From an uncultured Prevotellaceae bacterium (GTDB lineage Bacteria; Bacteroidota; Bacteroidia; Bacteroidales; Muribaculaceae), in contig CAMHNO010000008.1 of the NCBI GenBank assembly GCA_946186575.1, forward strand, positions 1-64,000: a stretch of DNA of 64,000 nucleotides. The letters run 5' to 3'. Under the pieces are notes generated by a model. It made no database searches, had not been told where the DNA came from, and worked only from the letters and a program-made list of their open reading frames with translations. The position numbers and the translations under genes are program-made. Numbering within the stretch: position 1 is the first letter of the stretch; each line of letters opens with the position of its first letter. This document shows positions 35,768-44,040 of this stretch, in pieces.

Positions 35768-38700
35768 TTATTCTTGTTTGTAATATTCATCGGCCCGGGT
35801 TTTGAAGGTGGTTGCCGACTGGCGGAAGAGCTGATTGGCCTGAGTGGTGCTTTTCTTCACTGTAGCGCCCTCGAGGTAGAAGTGCCCCAGCATGTATTGT
35901 GCCTTGGGGTCGCCTTGCCCAGCAGCGCGCGATAGCCAGTCGAAGGCTTGCTTGAGGTCTCGGTCCACGCCAGTGCCTTCGCAGTAGCAATCGGCTAAGT
36001 CAATCTGAGCCTCAGCCAACCCCTGCTCGGCAGCTTTGCGATACCATTGTGCCGCTTTTTCCTCGTCTTCGTCAAAGCCATAATATCCATTATAATAATT
36101 ATCGGCCAAGTTGTACTGGGCCTTTGCAAGTCCCAGTTGTGCCGCCTTCTCGAGCCATTGCCCTCTGCCTCCGTCATACAGGCTGGAGGTAGCATCGGAC
36201 CAGTCGTTGTAAATGCCGTAATATACATCGGCGATGGTGACATTCTGTTTGGGCTCGTTGTCGGTACCTTTGAGGTAGTTAGTGTAGTAAGTCACTGCCA
36301 TGTCGTCGTTGCGTGGCACGCCGTCGGCACCTATGGCGTAGATGAAGGCGAGCATCTCCATCGCAGGCTCATAGTCCTGCTGTACCGCCTTCTCTAACCA
36401 CTGGATGGCTTCTTGAATGTTTCCATTCTTAATTTCATTGCATCCAGTGTAGTATAGCTCCCAGGGATCATTTTGTGCGGTTTGCAGGTAAATATTATTG
36501 TCTGTTCTGACATCTTGAGCTCCAACTATTTCTTTGTTTTCCAAAACTTCTTCATTAGTCTTAACAATATCAACAACTCTATCATCTACTTCTACGTCTA
36601 ATTCTTGTGCTTCATCTTCATCATCGTAGATTGCGGGAGGATACAGGTTCACATCGATAGACTGTGCAAGCCATTCGGCAGCGGTCATGTAGTCTTGCTT
36701 CACACCCTTGCCATAATAGTAACACAGGCCCAGGTTGTATTGAGCACGGTCGTGGTAATCGGCTTGCTCAAAGTAGCTGACGGCTTTCTTGGCGTTGCGT
36801 GGCACGCCGTTGCCAGTGAGATAGCACTCGCCCAAGTAATTGCGAGAATAGCTGTCGCCAGCATCGGCGGCCTTGCGGAACCATTGAATGGCAGTGTTGT
36901 GATTCTTGGCAACGCCATTGCCGCTGTCGTAGCACTTGGCAATCTCTCTCGTGGCTATGGTGTGGCCTTGCTCGGCGGCCTTTTTCCACCATACGATAGC
37001 GTTGTTGTAGTCATCTTCATATTCTTGATAATAATTGCCTAGTTGGTATTGTGCATATTCGTGCCCCAGTTGTGCAGCCTTTTCGAGCCATTGAAATCTA
37101 AGACCTTCATATTGACCTATAACTATATCTGACCAATTATTATAGATGTTGTAATAGACATCGGCAATGTTGTCGTCCTTGTCCTCGCTATACTTGCGGT
37201 AGAGCTCAACGGCCTTGGCCTCATCGCGCGTCACATCGCCACCAATGGCATAGAGGCACGCCAGGGTGCGCAATGCATCGTTATTTTCCATGTTGGCAGC
37301 CTCTTGCAGTAATGGCAGGTAGTTCTTGTCGGGGTAGATTCTCGTGGCAATCACAAAGAGCATATCTCCCGTGTCGATATCTTCGTCTTCGTCAAACTCA
37401 TTGTTGAGCTTGTACCACTTGACAGCGTTGTCATAGTCCTTGGCCATGGCATAGACGTAGGGCAGTTTTTCTTTTGCCTCGCTCAACTGTCGTGCCGCCA
37501 CGGTGTAGTATTGTGCGGCTTGAGCGAAGTCTTGATCCACTCCCAGGCCATGTTCATAGAATTCGCCCACCTTATATATAGAGTTTAAATCTTGGCGGTT
37601 GGCTCCCTTTTTGTACCACTGAAAAGCCTGCTCGTAGTCTTGTGCTACCCCCAGCCCGTTGGCATATAGATAGCCCAGCTGTGGGAATGCCGGAGCGTAG
37701 TCCTTGTCGGCCGACTTGCCAAACCAGTATGCTGCTTTCTCATAGTCTTGCTCCACGGCCCAGCCGTTTTTATAGCATACCCCCATGTTGTAAGTGGCGT
37801 ATTTGTTGTCCTGCTCGGCCGCTTTGCTAATCCATTCGAATGCTTTATTATAGTCTGTATCACCCCCCTTGCCATAAAGGTGGCAATAGCCCAGATCGTT
37901 TTGCGCCTGCACATGCCCTTGCTTAGCAGCTCTTTCGAACCATTGCACAGCTTGCTCATAGTCTATAGATCTATAATATTCTTCACCCAAGTCATATTGT
38001 GCCTTGGCAAGCCCCAGGTTGGCAGCTTTCTCGAGCCAGGGTCGGGTGTCGTAGTCAAGAATAGGATTAATTATATAGTTGCGATACTTACCCTCATATA
38101 TTTCGTAGTAAACATCGGCAATAGTGACATCGTTGTAGGGCAGGCCTTGTCGTTTCAAGCACTCTTGCAGCATCTTCACCGCCTTCTTGTCGTCCTGCTT
38201 CACGTCATGGCCCATGGCGTAGAGGCAAGCCATGGTGGCGCAGGCTTCGGGGTGGCCCTTTTTGGCGGCGTCTTGCAGAGGTCGCAAGTAGTCCTTGTCG
38301 TTGCCATTGTAGATGTCGCCCACGCTTTCGTATAGCATTTCGGGCATCGACAAGTTCGCATAGGCACCTTTATTGTACCACTCTAAGGCTTTGTTGTAGT
38401 CTTTCTTGATGACATACATTATGGCCAGTGCGCTTTGAGCTTGTGACTCGCCTTGCTCGGCGGCACGCGTGTACCACTGCATGGCTTTCTTGTAGTCTTT
38501 GTCCACGCCGTAGCCATACTGGTAGCACCGTCCCAGGTAGTTTTGTGCCTCGGCATTGCCTTGCTCGGCGGCAAGGGTGAACCATTTCACCGCCTCGGGA
38601 TAGTTAGGTTCATAATCTTCCGACGAGTATGCGTAATAATAGTCGTAACCTAATTTAAGTTGTGCTTGGACGTCACCCGCCAGCGCTAAACTCATGAGAG

Positions 38701-38797
38701 AGTCATTCTTGTCCTCCAAGTCCTGTGCGTTGACATTAATGTTGATTGCCATCGCCGCGATAGCGATTAGACAAACCGATTTGAAAAAATGCATCAT
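35768..38797 (-). CDS. Large exported Sel1-like repeat protein
   Basis: 1009 residues from the ATG at 38797 (38794 is also possible); the frame opens further up at 38827. The signal peptide (FFKSVCLIAIAAMAININVNAQ) predicts export to the periplasm. Nearly all of the rest is Sel1-like repeats of about 36 residues with the pattern AAEQGxxxAQxxLGxxYxxGxGV, more than twenty in number. A less regular stretch (about 720-770) is Glu/Asp/Val-rich. Such solenoids act as adaptors in envelope and stress pathways. Repeats are similar to each other in DNA, so copy number could vary. Partner unknown. Confidence 0.85.
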   Translation of the reverse strand: MMHFFKSVCLIAIAAMAININVNAQDLEDKNDSLMSLALAGDVQAQLKLGYDYYYAYSSEDYEPNYPEAVKWFTLAAEQGNAEAQNYLGRCYQYGYGVDKDYKKAMQWYTRAAEQGESQAQSALAIMYVIKKDYNKALEWYNKGAYANLSMPEMLYESVGDIYNGNDKDYLRPLQDAAKKGHPEACATMACLYAMGHDVKQDDKKAVKMLQECLKRQGLPYNDVTIADVYYEIYEGKYRNYIINPILDYDTRPWLEKAANLGLAKAQYDLGEEYYRSIDYEQAVQWFERAAKQGHVQAQNDLGYCHLYGKGGDTDYNKAFEWISKAAEQDNKYATYNMGVCYKNGWAVEQDYEKAAYWFGKSADKDYAPAFPQLGYLYANGLGVAQDYEQAFQWYKKGANRQDLNSIYKVGEFYEHGLGVDQDFAQAAQYYTVAARQLSEAKEKLPYVYAMAKDYDNAVKWYKLNNEFDEDEDIDTGDMLFVIATRIYPDKNYLPLLQEAANMENNDALRTLACLYAIGGDVTRDEAKAVELYRKYSEDKDDNIADVYYNIYNNWSDIVIGQYEGLRFQWLEKAAQLGHEYAQYQLGNYYQEYEDDYNNAIVWWKKAAEQGHTIATREIAKCYDSGNGVAKNHNTAIQWFRKAADAGDSYSRNYLGECYLTGNGVPRNAKKAVSYFEQADYHDRAQYNLGLCYYYGKGVKQDYMTAAEWLAQSIDVNLYPPAIYDDEDEAQELDVEVDDRVVDIVKTNEEVLENKEIVGAQDVRTDNNIYLQTAQNDPWELYYTGCNEIKNGNIQEAIQWLEKAVQQDYEPAMEMLAFIYAIGADGVPRNDDMAVTYYTNYLKGTDNEPKQNVTIADVYYGIYNDWSDATSSLYDGGRGQWLEKAAQLGLAKAQYNLADNYYNGYYGFDEDEEKAAQWYRKAAEQGLAEAQIDLADCYCEGTGVDRDLKQAFDWLSRAAGQGDPKAQYMLGHFYLEGATVKKSTTQANQLFRQSATTFKTRADEYYKQE

Positions 38798-38959
38798 AAT
38801 AAAAAAAGGATTAAAGTAGTGGTACAAAATTATATTCTATAGGGCAAAGATAGCCATAAAATTAAGAAAATGCAATAAATGGCAGTGTTTTATTATAAAA
38901 TAATGGCTGCTGGCGTAAAGTGCCGCTAAAGCGTAACTGAAGTTTCTATTGTATTATTG

Positions 38960-39349
38960 AAAATTAGTGCAAGTCGAGAGAAAAAACAAATTTTATTTGA
39001 ATTTTTCTGAGGCGCAGCCTAATTTATCCAAAATGGGTAAAGCACTGTGTATCAACTCCCCCTCTAAGGCTCCCACCCCTCCGGCCTTTGGCCACCTCCC
39101 CTCAGGCAGGGGAGGAGTTGGGGATACAGGGGGAGTGTGCCAGCCTCACTGGAGCGAATAAATCCACTCACCTCAAGTGGCTTGTCGGTAAGTTTTAACA
39201 CACTCCCCCCCTGCCCCCTCTAACTTAGAGGGGGAGCTTATCGCCTGATATACATTAAATTGCTGCCTCATTTTCCACTTTAGAAACTTGAGTGATTTTA
39301 TTTAAAAAATCAAATAAATTTGGTTTTTCTCTCGGCTTGCACTAATTTT
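38960..39349. mobile_element. MITE-like element with 46-bp inverted terminal repeats
   Basis: The left arm (38960-39006) and right arm (39304-39349) are inverted copies with only a few differences. They begin aaaattagtgcaag at the outer ends. About 300 bases between them hold GC-rich palindromic segments: actccccctctaagg..., cctcccctcaggcaggggagg, and ccccctctaacttagaggggg. No ORF is present. The right arm carries the topA promoter. A short stretch with the same flavour (cacactcccccttat) lies at about 32903. It may be a non-autonomous element; no target duplication is obvious. Confidence 0.6.
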
Positions 39350-39350
39350 G
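39319..39350 (+). promoter_or_regulatory. topA promoter inside the right inverted repeat
   Basis: TTTG 39319-39322, 20-base spacer and TAATTTTG 39343-39350. The same pair, with TAATTTTC, exists in the left arm pointing toward the Sel1 gene. Confidence 0.75.
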
Positions 39351-39445
39351 CACCCGATTTTTGAATTAAGCAGCGCATTAAAAGTGTTAAAAATGCGCTT
39401 AATGTGCTGCTTGTTAAGCATAAAGCAGAAAAAACACATTGAACT

Positions 39446-41806
39446 ATGGCAGAAAATCTGGTTATCGTGGAGTCGCCGGCCAAGGCCAAGACCATACAGA
39501 AGTTTTTAGGAAAAGACTATAAAGTGATGTCGAGCTACGGCCACATCCGTGACCTTGAGAAGAAAGACTTCAGCATTGACGTGAACAACGACTTTGAGCC
39601 AGTGTATGTGATACCCGAAGACAAGGAAGCTCTGGTCGAGGAGCTGAAGAAAGCATCTAAGAGCGCTAAGACGGTGTGGCTGGCAAGTGATGAGGACCGT
39701 GAGGGAGAAGCCATCGCATGGCACCTGGCTCAGGTGCTCGACCTGAAGAAGGAGAACACCAGGCGCATTGTCTTTCACGAGATTACGAAGCCTGCCATCT
39801 TGGAGGCAATCGAGAATCCGCGCGACATCGACGAGAATCTGGTGGACGCTCAGCAGGCCCGCCGAGTGCTCGACCGCATTGTGGGATTTGAGCTCTCGCC
39901 AGTGCTGTGGAAGAAGATAAAGCCCGCACTGAGCGCTGGCCGCGTTCAGAGCGTGGCGGTGCGCTTGCTTGCCGAGCGCGAGCAAGAGATACGCAACTTC
40001 AAGAGCGAGCAGTATTACCGTGTGGGCAGCGAGTTGCTCACCGCCGACAGCGGCAATGTGTCTTGCGAGCTCAACAAGCGCTACAGCAGCCGCGAGCAGG
40101 CAGTGGAGCTGCTCGAGCACAGCAAGAGCGCAACCTTCACGGTAGCCGACATTCAGGTGAAACCCGTTAAGAAAAGTCCGGCTCCACCATTCACAACGTC
40201 CACTCTGCAGCAAGAGGCATCGCGCAAACTTGGCTTCTCGGTTGCGCAAACCATGCGTGTGGCCCAGTCGCTCTACGAGAGTGGTCACATCACCTACATG
40301 CGTACCGACTCGGTCAACCTGTCGAGCCTTGCCATAGGCACAATCAGCAACGAGATTAAATCCACGCTGGGCGAGAACTACCTGAAGGTGCGCAAGTATC
40401 ACACCTCGTCGAAGGGCGCGCAAGAGGCCCACGAGGCCATCCGCCCAACCTTCATCAGCAATCACGACATCGGTGGAACCGCCCAGGAAAAGAAGCTATA
40501 TAACTTGATATGGAAGCGCACCATTGCCTCGCAGATGGCTGACGCCCAGCTCGAGAAGACCCAGGTCGACATTAGCATTGATGGCCGTAGCGAGATGCTG
40601 GTGGCCAGTGGCGAGGTAGTGAAATTTGACGGTTTCCTCAAGGTGTATATCGAGACCGACGATGATGACAATGGCACCACTGCCACTGCAGGTGGCGACT
40701 TCCACATGCTGCCACCCATGAAGGTGGGCGAGAAGCTGTGGCTCAAGAACATGGTTGCCACTCAGCGTTTCACCCAGCAGCCCAACCGCTACAGCGAGGC
40801 TATGCTCGTGAAGCGACTCGAGGAGTTGGGAATAGGCCGCCCGTCGACCTATGCCCCCACCATCTCTACCATCCAGGCTCGTGACTATGTGGTAAAGGGC
40901 GAGAGCAAGGGCGTGAAGCGCAGCTTTGAGCAAATTACCCTCAAGGATGGCAAGATCAGCACTCGCAGCAAGAGCGAGCTGGTGGGCAACGAGAAGGGCA
41001 AGCTCATTCCCACCGATGTGGGAATGGTGGTCAACGACTTCCTCACCGAGTATTTCCCTCAAATTTTAGACTATAACTTCACTGCAAAGGTCGAGAGCGA
41101 GTTTGACGACATTGCCGAGGGCAAGCGCAAGTGGAACGATGAAATCAAGGAGTTTTACAATGGTTTCCACCAGAACATCGAGAAGGTTTCGGCTCTGAGG
41201 CTCGAACACAAGGTGGGCGAGAGAGTGCTGGGCACCGATCCGGCAACAGGCAAGCCAGTGTCGGTCAAGATTGGACGCTATGGACCACTGGTGCAGTTGG
41301 GCAGTACCGACGATGTCGACAAGCCACGTTTCGCATCGCTGCAGAAGGATCAGAGCGTAGCCACTATCACACTTGAGGAGGCAGTGAAACTCTTCGACAT
41401 GCCACGTCATTTAGGCGACTTTGAGGGGAGTGATGTGCAGGTGGCGATAGGCCGCTTTGGACCCTACATCAAGCATGATGGCAAGTTTGTATCGATTCCC
41501 AAGGATTTGTCGCCCTATAGTATAACTCTTGAAGAGGCCACACAGCTCATCGCCCTCAAGCGTGCGAGCGAGGCAAAGAAGGTCATCAAGACTTTTGACG
41601 AAGAGCCTGAGTTGCAGGTGCTCAACGGACGTTTTGGCGCCTACATCAGCTACAAGAAGCAGAACTTCAAGATTCCAAAGAAGATGGATGCCGAGAATCT
41701 TACTCTCGAGCAGTGCCGTGCTATTGTTGCCGATGAAGCCAACGCCAGCAAGGGTGGCTCACGCAAGCGCACCGCAGGGCGCCGCAAGGCCGCTGCCAAG
41801 AAATAA
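39446..41806 (+). CDS. topA: DNA topoisomerase I
   Basis: 786 residues. Relaxes negative supercoils. N-terminal TOPRIM domain (VIVESPAKAKTIQKFLG; acidic triad in ASDEDREGEA), then type IA core with LSAGRVQSVAVRL and the catalytic Tyr in HITYMRTDS (Y284). The C terminus has topoisomerase C-terminal repeats (GRFGPYIKHDGK, NGRFGAYISYKK) and a basic end (KRTAGRRKAAAKK), with no Cys4 zinc fingers, as usual in Bacteroidota. It has its own promoter and a strong terminator. Confidence 0.97.
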   Translation: MAENLVIVESPAKAKTIQKFLGKDYKVMSSYGHIRDLEKKDFSIDVNNDFEPVYVIPEDKEALVEELKKASKSAKTVWLASDEDREGEAIAWHLAQVLDLKKENTRRIVFHEITKPAILEAIENPRDIDENLVDAQQARRVLDRIVGFELSPVLWKKIKPALSAGRVQSVAVRLLAEREQEIRNFKSEQYYRVGSELLTADSGNVSCELNKRYSSREQAVELLEHSKSATFTVADIQVKPVKKSPAPPFTTSTLQQEASRKLGFSVAQTMRVAQSLYESGHITYMRTDSVNLSSLAIGTISNEIKSTLGENYLKVRKYHTSSKGAQEAHEAIRPTFISNHDIGGTAQEKKLYNLIWKRTIASQMADAQLEKTQVDISIDGRSEMLVASGEVVKFDGFLKVYIETDDDDNGTTATAGGDFHMLPPMKVGEKLWLKNMVATQRFTQQPNRYSEAMLVKRLEELGIGRPSTYAPTISTIQARDYVVKGESKGVKRSFEQITLKDGKISTRSKSELVGNEKGKLIPTDVGMVVNDFLTEYFPQILDYNFTAKVESEFDDIAEGKRKWNDEIKEFYNGFHQNIEKVSALRLEHKVGERVLGTDPATGKPVSVKIGRYGPLVQLGSTDDVDKPRFASLQKDQSVATITLEEAVKLFDMPRHLGDFEGSDVQVAIGRFGPYIKHDGKFVSIPKDLSPYSITLEEATQLIALKRASEAKKVIKTFDEEPELQVLNGRFGAYISYKKQNFKIPKKMDAENLTLEQCRAIVADEANASKGGSRKRTAGRRKAAAKK

Positions 41807-41839
41807 AGGTTCTGTATTGATATATATATAGACCCCCTA

Positions 41840-41884
41840 ACAAGCTCAGCAGGAGACGCGTCTCTTGCTGAGCTTGTTTTGATT
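41840..41884 (+). terminator. Rho-independent terminator of topA
   Basis: Long stem caagctcagcaggaga / tctcttgctgagcttg (41841-41856 and 41861-41876) with a cgcg loop, followed by TTTTGATT. Confidence 0.92.
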
Positions 41885-41980
41885 AATTACCTCCCTTGCG
41901 CTACATGATGGCACGGCAGTGTCAGAAGTGAAAAAAACAACTGTTTTATTTTCTCTAAATTAGAATTGTTTTAAAAAGTT

Positions 41981-42460
41981 CTTGTTACTCTTGTACTTCA
42001 TGTCTATGTTATTCTTAGACAGGAGAGACAGGAGGGACAAGGAAAAGGTGCCAAACGTTCTTGTTACTCTTGTACTTCATGTCTATGATTTTTTTAGACA
42101 GGAGAGACAGGAAAGACAGGAGGGAGAAGGAAAATGGAGCCAAAAGCTCTTGTTACTCTTGTGCTTCATGTCTATGATTTTTTTAGACAGGAGAGACAGG
42201 AGAAACAGGAGGGAGAAGGAAAATGGAGCCAAACGCTCTTGTTACTCTTGTGCTTCATGTCTATGATTTTTTTTAGACAGGAGAGACAGGAGAAACAGGA
42301 GGGAGAAGGAAAATAGAGCCAAACGCTCTTGTTACTCTTGTACTTCATGTCTTTGATTTTTTTAGACAGGAGAAACAGGAGGGAGAAGGAAATGGAGCCA
42401 AAGGCTCTTGTTACTCTTGTGCTTCATGTCTTTGATTTTTTTAGACAGGAGAGACAAGGA
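41981..42460 (+). repeat. Tandem array of about 88-bp repeats upstream of the dcw cluster
   Basis: Six head-to-tail units start at 41981, 42060, 42149, 42238, 42328 and 42407; the last is partial. Unit lengths are 79, 89, 89, 90 and 79 bases. Each begins cttgttactcttgt(a/g)cttc, then atgtct and a T-run, then a purine-rich part of gagacag/gagaaacag/gagggagaagg. Length changes come from losing one gagacaggag block. Short ORFs across it merely read the repeat. Confidence 0.92.
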
Positions 42461-42697
42461 TTTTGGGTGTTTGCGACAAGAAATTGTTTACAAGTGCAAA
42501 TGTTTTGGTGATTTTGGAGAATGTATTGAAAATCAAGCAAATAATAACTTTTCCACAGACTTGTTAATAACTTTTTTGTGAATAAATGAAAATTTTTTAG
42601 TTTGTATTTGTAAATTTCGGTTTTTATTTTGTAATTTTACACCCCAATAGCGAAACGACAGTCAATTAACCAATTAAAGATTGAATCAAGAAGAGAA
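42461..42697 (+). promoter_or_regulatory. AT-rich leader of the dcw cluster
   Basis: No gene. This 237-base stretch is strongly AT-rich. It contains ttttccaca (42549-42557), one mismatch from the DnaA-box consensus, next to gttaataac. TATTTTG-like boxes near 42625 are the only promoter candidates and are imperfect. mraZ, normally first in this cluster, is absent. Confidence 0.35.
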
Positions 42698-43621
42698 ATG
42701 GCGACCCCAGTTTATCACATACCAGCATTGCTCACCGAGAGCATTAACGGCTTGAATATCAAGCCCGATGGTGTGTATGCCGATGTCACCTTCGGTGGTG
42801 GCGGTCACAGCCGTGCCATAATGGAGCACTTGGGCGAGAATGGCCGCTTGCTGGGCTTCGATCAGGACCTTGATGCTTGGGCTAACAGGCTGGACGACAA
42901 GCGATTTACATTTGTACACGGAAACTTCTCATTCCTAAAGAATTTCGTCAGATTCTACGGCTATGAGAAGATTGACGGCATCATTGCCGACCTGGGAGTG
43001 TCGTTCCACCACTTCGACGACGAGAGGCGTGGATTCTCTTTCAGGTTTGACAGCGAGCTCGACATGCGCATGAACCGCGCATCGAAACTTGATGCACGCG
43101 CTGTGATCAACAGCTACAGCGAGGAGCAGCTTGCCACGGTGCTTTATCTCTATGGCGAGCTCAAGCAGTCGCGACGCATGGCAAGCGCAATAGCCAAGGC
43201 ACGCAGCATGAGCGCGATTGAGACCACGGGGCAGCTGGTGGAAGTGGTCACCCCGCACCTGCGCAAGGCTCAGCTCAAGAAAGAGCTCGCCCAGGTGTTT
43301 CAGGCGCTTCGCATCGAGGTGAACCATGAGATTGACGCACTCAAGAGGCTGCTCGAGCAGTCGGCACAGGTGCTGCGCCCAGGCGGTAGGTTGGTGGTGA
43401 TTACCTATCACTCACTTGAAGACCGGTTAGTTAAGAACTTCATGCGCACTGGCAATGTAGAGGGCAAGCTCGAGAAGGACTTTTATGGTCGCGCACTCAC
43501 ACCGTGGCAGCCCGTGAACACCAAGGTGATTGTGGCAAGCGAGCAGGAGCAAGAGGCCAACCCTCGCTCACGCAGCGCCAAGCTTCGCATTGCCCAGTTG
43601 CGTGATGACGACAATCAATAA
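42698..43621 (+). CDS. rsmH: 16S rRNA (cytosine(1402)-N4)-methyltransferase
   Basis: 307 residues, standard RsmH (MraW) length. Methylates N4 of C1402 in 16S rRNA. The opening YHIPALLTESINGL and SAM motif YADVTFGGGGHSRAIM are followed by IIADLGVSFHHFD, GFSFRFDSELDMRMNR and VITYHSLEDRLVKNFMR. It is the first gene of the division and cell-wall cluster here, with ftsL 23 bases later. Confidence 0.96.
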   Translation: MATPVYHIPALLTESINGLNIKPDGVYADVTFGGGGHSRAIMEHLGENGRLLGFDQDLDAWANRLDDKRFTFVHGNFSFLKNFVRFYGYEKIDGIIADLGVSFHHFDDERRGFSFRFDSELDMRMNRASKLDARAVINSYSEEQLATVLYLYGELKQSRRMASAIAKARSMSAIETTGQLVEVVTPHLRKAQLKKELAQVFQALRIEVNHEIDALKRLLEQSAQVLRPGGRLVVITYHSLEDRLVKNFMRTGNVEGKLEKDFYGRALTPWQPVNTKVIVASEQEQEANPRSRSAKLRIAQLRDDDNQ

Positions 43622-43644
43622 CTCTTTTTATCCACAATTAAAAC

Positions 43645-44040
43645 ATGGCAGCAAAGAAATCGACAAATAAGAAAGAAGACAATAAAGAGCGCAGCGGCGG
43701 TGGGTTCACCCTCAACCCCATCGTGCTGGTGCAACGCACCCTGCAAGGGCGCATGTTTCTCACACTTGAGTTTTTCAAGCGTTACTGGCTCTATGTGGTG
43801 GCCCTGACAGTGATGATGCTAATGTACATCAGCAACAAGTATGTCTATCAGAGCGACAAGGCCAAACTTGGCAACCTAAAGGTGATGCTCAACAATGCCA
43901 ACACCGACTTTGTTGCGGCAAGCTCCAACTATAACTCCCGCATCCTTGAGAGCCAGATGAAGAGCTACATCGACTCGATGGGTATTGATTTGAATATTGC
44001 AAAACGACCGCCTTATCAACTAAAAAGTGACGAGAAATGA
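43645..44040 (+). CDS. ftsL: FtsL-like divisome protein
   Basis: 131 residues. A basic, disordered N terminus (AAKKSTNKKEDNKERSGGG) is followed by one membrane helix (about 48-64, YWLYVVALTVMMLMYI) and a short periplasmic coiled coil. Size, topology and position between rsmH and the ftsI-type gene identify it as the Bacteroidota FtsL counterpart, which pairs with FtsB-like proteins in the divisome. Sequence similarity to classical FtsL is low. Its stop overlaps the next start codon (ATGA). Confidence 0.8.
   Translation: MAAKKSTNKKEDNKERSGGGFTLNPIVLVQRTLQGRMFLTLEFFKRYWLYVVALTVMMLMYISNKYVYQSDKAKLGNLKVMLNNANTDFVAASSNYNSRILESQMKSYIDSMGIDLNIAKRPPYQLKSDEK

Noticed and set aside
41981-42460. Possible CRISPR array or repeated protein
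   Set aside because: Units are directly adjacent with no unique spacers, unit length is not a multiple of three, and no cas genes are nearby; it is a tandem satellite.
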